From Mesorhizobium loti (lineage in GTDB: Bacteria; Pseudomonadota; Alphaproteobacteria; Rhizobiales; Rhizobiaceae), in the NCBI RefSeq assembly GCF_013170705.1, contig NZ_CP033334.1, positions 6,053,501 to 6,117,500 of the forward strand: 64,000 bases of DNA, given 5' to 3'. This document shows, piece by piece, positions 32,783 through 41,421 of the stretch (within the stretch, counting starts at the first letter, position 1; the number at the start of each line of letters is the position of its first letter). The notes beneath the pieces were generated by a model. It saw only the letters and a program-made list of their open reading frames with translations, was not told the origin of the DNA and searched no databases. Made by a program: the position numbers and the translations under genes.

Positions 32783-33292
32783 TCATTGCCTGATGAACGG
32801 GCCCCTATAGGTCTGGCCAGCGAGCGCATAGGTTCCGGCCAGGGTCCCGTCAGGCATCATCGTCAGACTGATGTCCGCGCCATTCGGCAGGCGCCCGAGC
32901 TTCAATGTGCTCCCGACAATTCTTCCTTCACCGGCGGCCTCGCCCGGATTGTTGTCGCCCAGATTGCCCCAGGCAAAAGTGACCGTCACCTTGCCGTTTG
33001 CTGAAATCGTCTGCACGGCGACTTTGGCCTCATACGCGCCCTCCAATCGCCCGGCCCACATGCCCGAAAAAGCGGCGTACTTTGTTGGAACGCCCTTCGC
33101 AGGAGGAGTGATCGTGACGGATGGATCCATGATCGCCGAACCCGCTGAGGCCGCGGCGATACTCGAGACAGGCTGAGCAGGAGTGCCAACAGGATCCGGC
33201 GCAGGTTCCGGAGCGGCGGGTTGCGGCCCCGCGGGAGCCGACTGGCACGCGACGAGAGCAAGTGCCATGAAGCCCAGCATCGTGTTCCGCAT
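32783..33292 (-). CDS. Small predicted lipoprotein
   Basis: The product (169 residues) starts MRNTMLGFMALALVACQS, a short signal peptide with a lipobox ending in Cys near residue 16, followed by a Pro/Ala-rich linker. The rest is a small beta-rich domain (YAAFSGMWAGRLEG, KVTVTFAWGNLG, DISLTMMPDGTLAGTY), of a kind often seen in rhizobial hypothetical proteins. GGAG lies six bases before the chosen ATG. No function can be assigned. Confidence 0.75.
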   Translation of the reverse strand: MRNTMLGFMALALVACQSAPAGPQPAAPEPAPDPVGTPAQPVSSIAAASAGSAIMDPSVTITPPAKGVPTKYAAFSGMWAGRLEGAYEAKVAVQTISANGKVTVTFAWGNLGDNNPGEAAGEGRIVGSTLKLGRLPNGADISLTMMPDGTLAGTYALAGQTYRGPFIRQ

Positions 33293-33634
33293 CGAATTCT
33301 CCACATCGTTTCGCGGACTGGCGCCGGGCCGCGGACCCGCCGAATTGCACGTCATTCTATGCTACTGCCGTATCCAAAGCGTATAGCGCTTTACATCAAA
33401 GACGCCGTCAACAACCTAGCTTCTGATTTGGCTGATCCCTTCCAATTTTAAGGTGTGAAGCTCACCACGACCTTTGCCATAAGACCGCTATGGCAGAGCA
33501 TCAGCCACGGCGTGAGGGTGGCGAAAACGTGATCTTGCAAACCCGGCAATCTCAGCTCTGGAGAACAGCTTTCCTTGACGGGAACCAGAAAGCCACCAAT
33601 GTACCGGGCGATCTCACCTGCAGGGTATTTGCTT
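33293..33634. other. Intergenic stretch between the lipoprotein and glutathione peroxidase genes
   Basis: This divergent gap of about 340 bases should hold the promoters of both genes. An AAAGCG/CGCTTT inverted repeat near 33376-33392 is the only structure noted. No credible small gene was seen. Confidence 0.4.
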
Positions 33635-34183
33635 ATGACAGCCTCGATCCACGACATTCCGTTCAGCCGCGCCGACGGCTCAACCACAAGCCTGGGCGAA
33701 TATGCCAACAAAGTCTTGCTGATCGTCAACGTCGCCTCCAAATGCGGCTTCACCAAGCAGTATGACGGACTGGAGGCACTCTATCGCTCGTATCGCGACC
33801 AGGGTTTTGTGGTGCTCGGCTTTCCGGCCAATGACTTCGCCGGACAGGAACCGGGAACAGATGCCGAAATCCAGGAATTCTGCCGGTTGACCTATGGGGT
33901 CGAGTTCCCGGTGTTCGCCAAGATCGAGGTGACGGGACCGCGAAAGCATCCGCTCTATCAAGCCTTGATCGAGGCGCGGCCAAAGGCTGTCTTCAAGCCG
34001 GACAGCACGCTGGTGACCCGGCTGGCCGGGAGGGGTGCCGCGCCCGCGGCCGGCGAAGTGAGTTGGAATTTCGAGAAGTTTCTGGTCGACCGCAAGGGGG
34101 TCGTTGTCGCCCGGTTCGGTTCCGACACGGAGCCGCAGGACGAGGCGATCGTCGGCGCGGTCCGCAAGCTCCTGGCGGTTTAG
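33635..34183 (+). CDS. Glutathione peroxidase family peroxiredoxin-like enzyme
   Basis: The product (182 residues) has the thioredoxin-fold glutathione peroxidase motifs: the catalytic Cys in NVASKCGFTKQYDGLE near residue 36, the Gln in GQEPG near 71 and the Trp-Asn pair in SWNFEKFLVDRKG near 139. The Cys form is usual in bacteria and normally uses thioredoxin or glutathione to reduce hydroperoxides. The start ATG lies inside a longer open frame but gives the family length. Hydrogen peroxide from the many flavin oxidases encoded nearby would be one source of substrate, although that link is inference. Confidence 0.9.
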   Translation: MTASIHDIPFSRADGSTTSLGEYANKVLLIVNVASKCGFTKQYDGLEALYRSYRDQGFVVLGFPANDFAGQEPGTDAEIQEFCRLTYGVEFPVFAKIEVTGPRKHPLYQALIEARPKAVFKPDSTLVTRLAGRGAAPAAGEVSWNFEKFLVDRKGVVVARFGSDTEPQDEAIVGAVRKLLAV

Positions 34184-34270
34184 GCAAGAGGCGAAGCTCC
34201 CAACACAGGTAAATTCGCGGCAATATCCAGCCTTCGCGGAGAAGCCGCCCGCATAGCCGAGGACCAAGCC

Positions 34271-35071
34271 ATGGATCTGCAACTAAACGGCAAACGCGCC
34301 CTGATCACAGGCGGCAGCAAAGGAATTGGCCGCGCCATCGCCCGGCAATTGGCCCTGGAAGGCGTGGATCTTGTCATCGCCGCCCGCAACGCTGCCGATC
34401 TGGACATCGCCGAGCGCGAACTGGCTGCGGAAACCGGGCGCAAGATCGTCGGACTAGGCGTCGACACACAGGACGACAGTTCGGTCAAAGCGCTAGTGGC
34501 AGGAACGATCGCGGCGCTCGGCGGCCTCGACATCCTGGTCAACGCCGCGGCCAAGCCGGGCGGGCAGACACCACCGCCCAAGCTGGCCGAGATCACCGAC
34601 GACCTGTTCTGGGATGACGTGGACGTCAAGGTGATGGGCTATCTGCGTACGGCGCGTGAGGCCGCTCCCCATATGGCCGCCGCCGGCTGGGGCCGGATCA
34701 TCAACGTAAGCGGGCTCGCTGCCCGGCAGACAGGCTCGATCATTGGCTCGATCCGCAATGTTGCCGTCTCTGCCCTGACCAAGAATCTCGCCGACGAATT
34801 GGGCCCGAAGGGGATCAACGTGACGGTGGTCCATCCTGGCCTGACGCGCACGGAAAAGACCGCTCCCCTGGTCGCCGCCCGCGCGGCTTCGGCAAGCGTT
34901 TCGCCCGAGGAAATCGAACGGCGACTTGCCGCCAATGTCGCGATCGGCCGCCTGGTCGATATGGCCGAAGTCGCTGATGTCGTCACATTCCTCGCCTCGC
35001 CGCGAAGCGTCGCCATCAACGGCGATGCGATCGCCTGCGGCGGCGGGACCATCGGGCCGATACACTACTAG
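34271..35071 (+). CDS. SDR-family protein lacking the canonical Tyr-Lys pair
   Basis: The product (266 residues) has a classical SDR cofactor motif (TGGSKGIG near residue 14), NAAAK in the NAG position and a conserved Ser in INVSGLAAR. Where YxxxK is expected, the sequence reads GSIIGSIRNVAVSAL, so neither the catalytic Tyr nor the Lys is in place. The C-terminal part (VVHPGLTRTEKT) is otherwise normal. It may be a divergent reductase or a binding protein. GAGGAC precedes the ATG, and a palindromic repeat starts at its stop codon. Confidence 0.82.
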   Translation: MDLQLNGKRALITGGSKGIGRAIARQLALEGVDLVIAARNAADLDIAERELAAETGRKIVGLGVDTQDDSSVKALVAGTIAALGGLDILVNAAAKPGGQTPPPKLAEITDDLFWDDVDVKVMGYLRTAREAAPHMAAAGWGRIINVSGLAARQTGSIIGSIRNVAVSALTKNLADELGPKGINVTVVHPGLTRTEKTAPLVAARAASASVSPEEIERRLAANVAIGRLVDMAEVADVVTFLASPRSVAINGDAIACGGGTIGPIHY

Positions 35072-35141
35072 AGCAATTCCAGGAAAGGCGTGAAACGGTT
35101 TTCCCGGGAAAAGCGCGTAGCGCTTTCCCTAGGGAATTGCG
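35071..35141. repeat. Palindromic intergenic repeat, copy 3 (long form, at the island boundary)
   Basis: This copy begins GAGCAATTCCAGGAAAGGCG and ends AGGGAATTGCG, like copies 1 and 2. It also carries an inner palindrome, GGGAAAAGCGC with GCGCTTTCCC around a short GTA loop. It lies exactly where the metabolic region ends and the accessory protease island begins, and could terminate transcription from both sides. Confidence 0.68.
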
Positions 35142-35172
35142 TCAAAACAAGGAGGTGGTCTAGGATCTGACC

Positions 35173-35475
35173 CTACTTTGCTTTTTGGCCGCCGGGCGTC
35201 GGGGGTGGGGCCGGCGATGGCTGTTGCGCTGAGTCCGAACCGACTGCGCCATCGATCGGAGGCGGGACAATGTCGTTGGCGGAATTCGCGGGCAGCCGGG
35301 GTGAAGCTTGCCATGCCACGCCAAGGCCAAAGCAAAGAAGCACCAGAGCAAGCGCCCCCATAGCGGTTGTAATTCCCCAAGGACCGAGCAGGGCCAGCAG
35401 GAAGGCCAGGAGATTTGGAAATGAAGTTGCCGGCAGGCCATCCCGATCGGGGTCCGGTGTTGTCAGCTCAGTCAT
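35173..35475 (-). CDS. Small membrane protein
   Basis: The product (100 residues) has one or two hydrophobic segments between about residues 20 and 57 (LLAFLLALLG and ALALVLLCFGLGVAW), followed by a Pro/Ser-rich polar tail. No family was recognised. Its start overlaps the stop of the 1600-residue membrane protein gene by four bases, so the two are probably translated together and may form a complex. It is the last gene of the island. Confidence 0.7.
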   Translation of the reverse strand: MTELTTPDPDRDGLPATSFPNLLAFLLALLGPWGITTAMGALALVLLCFGLGVAWQASPRLPANSANDIVPPPIDGAVGSDSAQQPSPAPPPTPGGQKAK

Positions 35476-38400
35476 TGGCGCACCGCTTCTTCCCTGGTGG
35501 TGTTCGCGGGATTCGAGACAGCCTCATTGTCTGAACCGAAGACAGCTTCCCGGCCGGCGACTTCCTCTCGCACGCTTCCGAAAATGGCTTCGCTCAAGCG
35601 GCGGGGCGCGCCCGACAACGACCACCTGCTTTCCTCGCGGCGGGCAAGCATCATATCCGACGCGGTTTGACCGAACCGGATAAAGGCCGCGGCAAGCGCC
35701 ATGGCGGGGATCGAGGCCACCAGATCGGCGAGAGGCGACGTCAGAGCCTCCGGCTGGGTCACGAAAACGACTCCGGTCCATGAGCCGCTGCTTGCCAGCG
35801 CCGCATAGAACGGCGCCAGTGCAGTGACGGCGGCCATGATCGAGCCAACGACAAGAAGAAGAAACCGCATCCGCTCCCCAGGAGGGCTCAACAGGCCGAT
35901 CGTCAGGGATAGTATGGCTACGGTTGCTCCCGTGGGCTTGTACAGAACCCCTGTCGGCAGTTGAATGAACGTGCCCACGGACACCCCGCCATTGCCGAAG
36001 CTCAGGACGATTGCCGCCGCGATCATCGCGCCGAGAAGGATCGCACCTGCGGCCAGCGGCGCGCGCCGCAACCTCCTGGCCATCGGCACGGCAAAGTAGG
36101 CGAGCACCAGATCGAGCGCCTCGCCAGGGGATAATCCAAGGCCGAGATCGATGCTGGTGTCAGCCAAAGCATGGCTGAGCTTGCCGACAGGAAAGCCAGC
36201 GAGAGCGACGTGCAGACCAAGGGCGACGAGCACGGGCCAGCGGGGCAATCGCATGGCGCCGATCAACACGAGGACAGCCACTCTCACCAGGTCCGGATCG
36301 ATCCTCACTGTCAAGCCGCTGGTCTCGGATCCGCTGGTCAAAGCCGGTGACAGCAGCAGCACCAAAGAGAAGATAAGCGCGAAGATGACAAAGGAATTGG
36401 CGGGCTGGCCGCCAAAACCTCCACCGAAGCGCAGCAGGCGCTGCGCCAGAGCGGGCTCGCGCGCGAGGCGCAGCAGCAGGAATACGAGAGGAACCATCCA
36501 AACCCCGCCGGGCGTCGACATTGGCGGGATGGTCACGGCCAGCAGGAAGGGCAACAATCCGAGGAAGATCGCCCGATCCGCAACGGGCCCATTGCGCAGG
36601 CCAAGGCCGAATGCCGCCGGCAAGGCGAGATAGGCCAGCCAGGACCATGTCGAGCCGCCGAGCCAGAACAGGACCTGCAGCATCCAGGTAAGCGCCGCTG
36701 TCGTCGAATCGATCGCGCCGAAGCCTTGCGCGCCAAGCTTGCTGAGTGCCCCGATGTTCATCAGGTCAGCGGTCGAGAGCCAGTTGTGCAGGGACGGCGG
36801 CAGGACAGCGACGGCCCACAGGGCAAGCACCACCAACCATCGCGCAACGGCCGGTTGCTGCTGTCTCTGCGCCAAGGCCGCGACAGGTGCCTTCGCTACC
36901 GGATAGATCTTCATCGCAAGACGGCAGAGTACGTAGCTGGCCAGGAGGAGCGAAATCACGGCGGCGGCCTGTGCCGGCAGTTGCGGGTCAACCTTCGACG
37001 CCAAGCCCGGCAACCGCATCGGCTGCGTGGTGGACACTATGCCAGTTCGCAACAGCAGGAGAGCAACGACAGCATTGGCGACAAAGGCAACGACGGTGCC
37101 GCCTAGAACAGCCTTGAGGAACAGGCTGATCCAGGCGGACCCAAATCGGCCGGCTGCACCGAGTGTCAGGAACCTCAAGGCATATATCGCCAGACGCAGC
37201 CCGATACGCCGGTTCCTCAAAACGAGGTACCAACAGAGCACGATGGCGCTCGCCAGGAGACCCAGGATCGACAAGGCCGCCGTCGAGGCAAACGTTCGGT
37301 AATACAGCAGTGAAACGAAGGCCGCCGACGTGGTGGACACGAAGACGAAGAGGATGCGTTTCAGATTTACGGAATCATTGCCAGCAAAGGAAGCGGCTCC
37401 GATCAAAGGAAGGCAAATTGCTATATATAATGGAAGCTTATAGTACTCATAATATACGTCATTATATTTATATATTACTGAATTTGCAATGTCGGTAAAG
37501 AGGAAAAATATCGTTATCTGCCAGAACAGGATGAATACACCAAACGTCACCCTTGATTTTGAGACATTGGATCCTGCCGAAAAGGCAAACAAGAACGACA
37601 TGATAGCCGCAGGGATAAAAGCGGCAAGTTCGTCGACAAAATTGTTCAGGGATATGGGAAGGAGGGCGAAGAGCGAAGAGATGGCTATCGAAAACCTGAT
37701 GGAGATCGAATTTGCCTTACCCGTCTCGGGAAACTCCACCTCCGCCGGCGATTTGAAAATGAGCCTCGGCAAAAGTGCCGCCACACCCAGAAATGATCCA
37801 TAGAAAATTGCGTATTGAATTATGTCGAATGCGTCTCCACCGGACCTTATCGACGAAACCGCTGCGTACTGAATGGTGTGACACGCCATCTCAACCAACA
37901 ATACGCAGACATAAAATCCGTATGCATATGTGGTTGTCGGATAATTTCTTATACGAAAAATGTCCCTGAACGACAGACCGATCCCTACTGCCAGGATCGG
38001 CAGGCAGGCGAGCAGCATGTACACCTGGGTGGTAGGCTGGTCGCGATTGAGATCGAACCTCACCGCCGCCCATGAATATGCTGCTCTCAGGCCCCAGGGC
38101 GCGAATGCGGCCGCAACGAGCGCGGCAATGCCGAAACCCAACAGCGAAAGGCGCATTGCCGGCGTAAGCCGGTCCGGCGCGGGGATGTGCACGGCGAGAT
38201 CCGCGTCCGCCACCTCGCCGCTCTCGACGAAGGTCAGGAACAATCGTTCTTCGACCAGCGCCCGAGAAGCAGGGTCGGCGCCTTTTCGCAGCTCGCGCAT
38301 CTGCGACAGCAATTTCTCGGCAGTCGTCGATGGGCGATAGACCTGGGTCCCGAATGCCGCCGACGACCTCACCAGACACAGATTGGCAAACACGGTGAGG

Positions 38401-40274
38401 TCGGTGCGGAGTTTCTTCCAGAGATCCTGCCTGGCAAGCCGTTCGGTCTGGCGCTGGAAGCACCTGGCGAGGTCGGAGCGGAACCAGTCCGGCATGCGTC
38501 CCACCCGGAACCAGGGCAGCCGGGCAAGTCGTGCGAGCCGGGCAGCGCTCGGCGCCTGCCCGGTTGCCTGCCGCCACAGCGCCGGCGTGAAATTGGGATC
38601 CAGCCTGGGAAACAAGGCCAGTGCCGCCAGCCCGGCTCCCGCCCGCAACGCGAAATCGTCCTGCTGGTAGGGGTCGTCAGGCAGTTCGCCTTCCTCCAGC
38701 TCGCCTATGCGGGCGCAGGCATAGGCGGTGACGCGCCGCGCCAGCCGGTCGCGGAAGGCATCGTCGACGGGCGGTATGTCGCTCGCGAAGTCGGCACGAT
38801 CAAGTTCCAGCAGCAGCGGATCATAACCGGGAGTGGCCTGCGCCATCACGCCACGATCGACGGCCTGCGATCGCCTGCTTGTGACAATAGCTTCGACCGC
38901 GCTTTCCAGGCCGGCGTTCGAGTCCTCCGCAAGGCCCAGGCTGATGACGGCGAAGCCGGCCTCCTGCAAGGCCCGCTCTGCCGGCCCCCAACGATCGGGC
39001 GGAGACGGCGTCATCAGGATCGGGGGCTCGCGAAAGGCCGGAAGGGCGCGCGGCAGCTGCCGTAATTGTCGGTCGGCGTCACGGTAGTCGACCCATGGCA
39101 GTTCTTCGGGCTCGCCGAAGAAGGGTTTGCCGCGCCGCAGCTTGTTCTGTTCATAGGGCTCGAAAAAACCGCGCCCCGTGCCGACGATGACGACCCGAGC
39201 TCCCGGGTGGCGGCGCGAGAGGGCGGCGAGCGAAACCACCGGTTGGCCGCCAAAACGGCGCCCGACGGCTTCAAGCACGTCGGGAAAGACCCGGAATTCG
39301 TAGCGCAGCAGATCAGCGCCACCATCGCGCAACCGTTTAGCCAACGCGTCGGCAAGAGCCGCCAGATGGTCGTCATTGCCGAGGCGTTCGATCAGCATGA
39401 GGCAATCGGGAGCACGCGGTTCCACGCCCGTTTCCAGAGTCGGGTAGCCGGCGGCCTCGATCGACGCCGCGACGCTGCGGCGTATATCGATGCGGTGGCC
39501 GGCAACGCGAACCGGCCGGCGCAGCAGACGGCCAGCCCGCCGCACCACCGCAGTGGGAAACAAAATCTCGCTGGCTTCCGGCGACATCGTCGAGGCGACG
39601 GTGCCGTCTTTCCTGTCACGAGCAAGGCGCTCGTCGCGCCGCTTGCCGGCATAACCCCACCAGAGCGCGGCAAGGCACAGCACCGCAAGAATGGCAAACA
39701 GACGATGCAGGAGGTCCTGCATGAAGAGCTCCGCCAGCCACGGCCAGAAGGTGGCGGATGGCTGCGGCGAAGGCGGCGGATGGACAGAGGGCGACTTCGG
39801 CGTGATTTCAACCGCCGCATGCGGCACCTCGAAAACAACATAGCCCACGGCGAGCACCAGGATGGCGATCAGCGCCGCGACAAGCAAACTGCGATAGCGA
39901 AGCTTGTAGAGCCGTTCATGCCACGGCACGGGCAAGGCCTGCTTTTCTTGATCGCATATGGGCGGGCCCGATTGCTGCCGATTCCAGAAAGTCGCTATGG
40001 CGGCACGCCCAGCCAGTTGCGCTTCGCCGTTGACCGTGAGCAGAGGCATCATCACATCGGCGGCTTCGGTCGCCGATGCGAACCGCACGTCGCGGCCCGC
40101 AAGAACCGCCAATGCAACGCCCAGCCTCGTCACCCGGTCGACGCCAAGCGCAACGCCGGCAATACCGGCCAGTTCCGACAGCAGGTGCTCGATGTCACCG
40201 CGACCGCCAAGCTCGTCCCAACACCCCTGAAGCGGGTGGGATTGCGGCGTGCTCGGTTCGCGCGGGCCGGTCAT
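35472..40274 (-). CDS. Giant polytopic membrane protein with an N-terminal vWA-like domain
   Basis: The product (1600 residues) has an N-terminal helical part, two hydrophobic segments near residues 129-149 and 190-208 separated by a Pro-rich loop, and a large soluble region to about 720. Between about 288 and 450 strand-helix repeats (DCLMLIERL, ARVVIVGTG, GFAVISLGL) resemble a vWA Rossmann fold, but the usual DxSxS metal site is absent. From about 730 to 1530 there are many membrane helices, then a charged cytoplasmic tail. No family was recognised with confidence. It overlaps the moxR-like gene by four bases, and MoxR ATPases usually act on vWA proteins, so a MoxR-driven membrane complex is the best guess. 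Confidence 0.75.
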   Translation of the reverse strand: MTGPREPSTPQSHPLQGCWDELGGRGDIEHLLSELAGIAGVALGVDRVTRLGVALAVLAGRDVRFASATEAADVMMPLLTVNGEAQLAGRAAIATFWNRQQSGPPICDQEKQALPVPWHERLYKLRYRSLLVAALIAILVLAVGYVVFEVPHAAVEITPKSPSVHPPPSPQPSATFWPWLAELFMQDLLHRLFAILAVLCLAALWWGYAGKRRDERLARDRKDGTVASTMSPEASEILFPTAVVRRAGRLLRRPVRVAGHRIDIRRSVAASIEAAGYPTLETGVEPRAPDCLMLIERLGNDDHLAALADALAKRLRDGGADLLRYEFRVFPDVLEAVGRRFGGQPVVSLAALSRRHPGARVVIVGTGRGFFEPYEQNKLRRGKPFFGEPEELPWVDYRDADRQLRQLPRALPAFREPPILMTPSPPDRWGPAERALQEAGFAVISLGLAEDSNAGLESAVEAIVTSRRSQAVDRGVMAQATPGYDPLLLELDRADFASDIPPVDDAFRDRLARRVTAYACARIGELEEGELPDDPYQQDDFALRAGAGLAALALFPRLDPNFTPALWRQATGQAPSAARLARLARLPWFRVGRMPDWFRSDLARCFQRQTERLARQDLWKKLRTDLTVFANLCLVRSSAAFGTQVYRPSTTAEKLLSQMRELRKGADPASRALVEERLFLTFVESGEVADADLAVHIPAPDRLTPAMRLSLLGFGIAALVAAAFAPWGLRAAYSWAAVRFDLNRDQPTTQVYMLLACLPILAVGIGLSFRDIFRIRNYPTTTYAYGFYVCVLLVEMACHTIQYAAVSSIRSGGDAFDIIQYAIFYGSFLGVAALLPRLIFKSPAEVEFPETGKANSISIRFSIAISSLFALLPISLNNFVDELAAFIPAAIMSFLFAFSAGSNVSKSRVTFGVFILFWQITIFFLFTDIANSVIYKYNDVYYEYYKLPLYIAICLPLIGAASFAGNDSVNLKRILFVFVSTTSAAFVSLLYYRTFASTAALSILGLLASAIVLCWYLVLRNRRIGLRLAIYALRFLTLGAAGRFGSAWISLFLKAVLGGTVVAFVANAVVALLLLRTGIVSTTQPMRLPGLASKVDPQLPAQAAAVISLLLASYVLCRLAMKIYPVAKAPVAALAQRQQQPAVARWLVVLALWAVAVLPPSLHNWLSTADLMNIGALSKLGAQGFGAIDSTTAALTWMLQVLFWLGGSTWSWLAYLALPAAFGLGLRNGPVADRAIFLGLLPFLLAVTIPPMSTPGGVWMVPLVFLLLRLAREPALAQRLLRFGGGFGGQPANSFVIFALIFSLVLLLSPALTSGSETSGLTVRIDPDLVRVAVLVLIGAMRLPRWPVLVALGLHVALAGFPVGKLSHALADTSIDLGLGLSPGEALDLVLAYFAVPMARRLRRAPLAAGAILLGAMIAAAIVLSFGNGGVSVGTFIQLPTGVLYKPTGATVAILSLTIGLLSPPGERMRFLLLVVGSIMAAVTALAPFYAALASSGSWTGVVFVTQPEALTSPLADLVASIPAMALAAAFIRFGQTASDMMLARREESRWSLSGAPRRLSEAIFGSVREEVAGREAVFGSDNEAVSNPANTTREEAVRQ

Positions 40275-41407
40275 CGTGTTTGCGATAGGGACGGGAATAC
40301 GCCGAGCGCCTTGCCGAGATCGTCAGCCGTCTTCACCAGGACGCCAAGCAGGGCCTTGATCAGATCGACCGAGGGTGTCTTGACGTTGCTGTCCATGGCC
40401 GCCAGGAATTCGGCGGCGCTGATCGGCGAGACATGGACCGCACGCGCAAGCGCGATGTATTCGGCGGTACCTGGAGGCCGTGACGAGCCCTTGATCCGGT
40501 TGGCCACCTGGTCGCCGACGGCGAAGGCCGCATTGGCCAAGTCATTGGCCTTGCCGTCGTCGAGCTTGTCGATGGTCCTCAGATGCTCGGAAACGATCCG
40601 CTTCAGCTGCGCCTCGTCAGGCATGGCGATTTCATGAAACACGCAACGCCGCAGAAAAGCGTCCGGCAAGTTGTTTTCCGCATTCGTGGTGGCAACGATC
40701 ACCGGCCGCGAGCGACGACGCTCGGTGTCGTCCCCGGCGGCATCCTTGGCGCCGATCTTCAGGCCGAGCTCATCGACGGTAAAGCGCATCGCCTCGAAAC
40801 TCTCGAGCAGATCGTTGGGCGTATCGCGCGGAGCCTTGTCGATCTCGTCGATCAGCACGACGCTGGGCCTGGGTCTGTCCGGTGGACATTCCGCCGGCTC
40901 AAAAAGGTCGCGCAGCAGCAGCGGCCCCGGCTCCCGTGCCACGTCGCCGACGATTGCCGCAATGCGCGATGGCTCGGTGACCGGCTGATCCGTGGCCGCG
41001 TCCAACACCAGCGCGCTGCCGCCGCAGGCGGTCACGATAGCGCGCCCAAGCGCCTCGAAACGCAACAGGCGTCGCAGCGGCAAATCCTTGTCGTGAAAAC
41101 GGGTCAAAAGGTCGAACTTGTAGAGGAGGTCGCGGCCCGTGGTTTGCGTGGTGACGGTGACGCGGATCGGCTCCTGGCCCTCTCCGAACAGGCTGGACGC
41201 GATATGATAGGCCGCCCCGGTCTTGCCGACACCCGGCAGGCCACTCAACAGCAAGGGCTGTCCAAGCAGGACCGCGAGCGCTGCCGCTGTCGTCAGGCTG
41301 TCGTCGGGCAGATATGGCCGCTTCTTGGCGCCGGCGGCGCGGCCGCCGAAAGAAGCGCCGTCGAGCCTGTTCTTGAGAAGATCACCGTTAAGATCGAGAC
41401 CGATCAT
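40271..41407 (-). CDS. MoxR-type AAA+ ATPase
   Basis: The product (378 residues) is an AAA+ ATPase: Walker A GLPGVGKTG at residues 56-64, Walker B SVVLIDEID at 181-189, sensor 1 in VIVATTNAENN near 240 and an Arg-rich finger in PDAFLRRCVFHE near 255. MoxR proteins act as chaperones that remodel or activate vWA-domain partners. The TTGRDLLYKFD segment is typical of the group. GGAGACAAGC precedes the ATG. The gene sits between a trypsin-like gene and the giant membrane protein gene, which holds a vWA-like domain, and overlaps the latter by four bases. Confidence 0.9.
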   Translation of the reverse strand: MIGLDLNGDLLKNRLDGASFGGRAAGAKKRPYLPDDSLTTAAALAVLLGQPLLLSGLPGVGKTGAAYHIASSLFGEGQEPIRVTVTTQTTGRDLLYKFDLLTRFHDKDLPLRRLLRFEALGRAIVTACGGSALVLDAATDQPVTEPSRIAAIVGDVAREPGPLLLRDLFEPAECPPDRPRPSVVLIDEIDKAPRDTPNDLLESFEAMRFTVDELGLKIGAKDAAGDDTERRRSRPVIVATTNAENNLPDAFLRRCVFHEIAMPDEAQLKRIVSEHLRTIDKLDDGKANDLANAAFAVGDQVANRIKGSSRPPGTAEYIALARAVHVSPISAAEFLAAMDSNVKTPSVDLIKALLGVLVKTADDLGKALGVFPSLSQTR

Positions 41408-41421
41408 GCTTGTCTCCTGTT

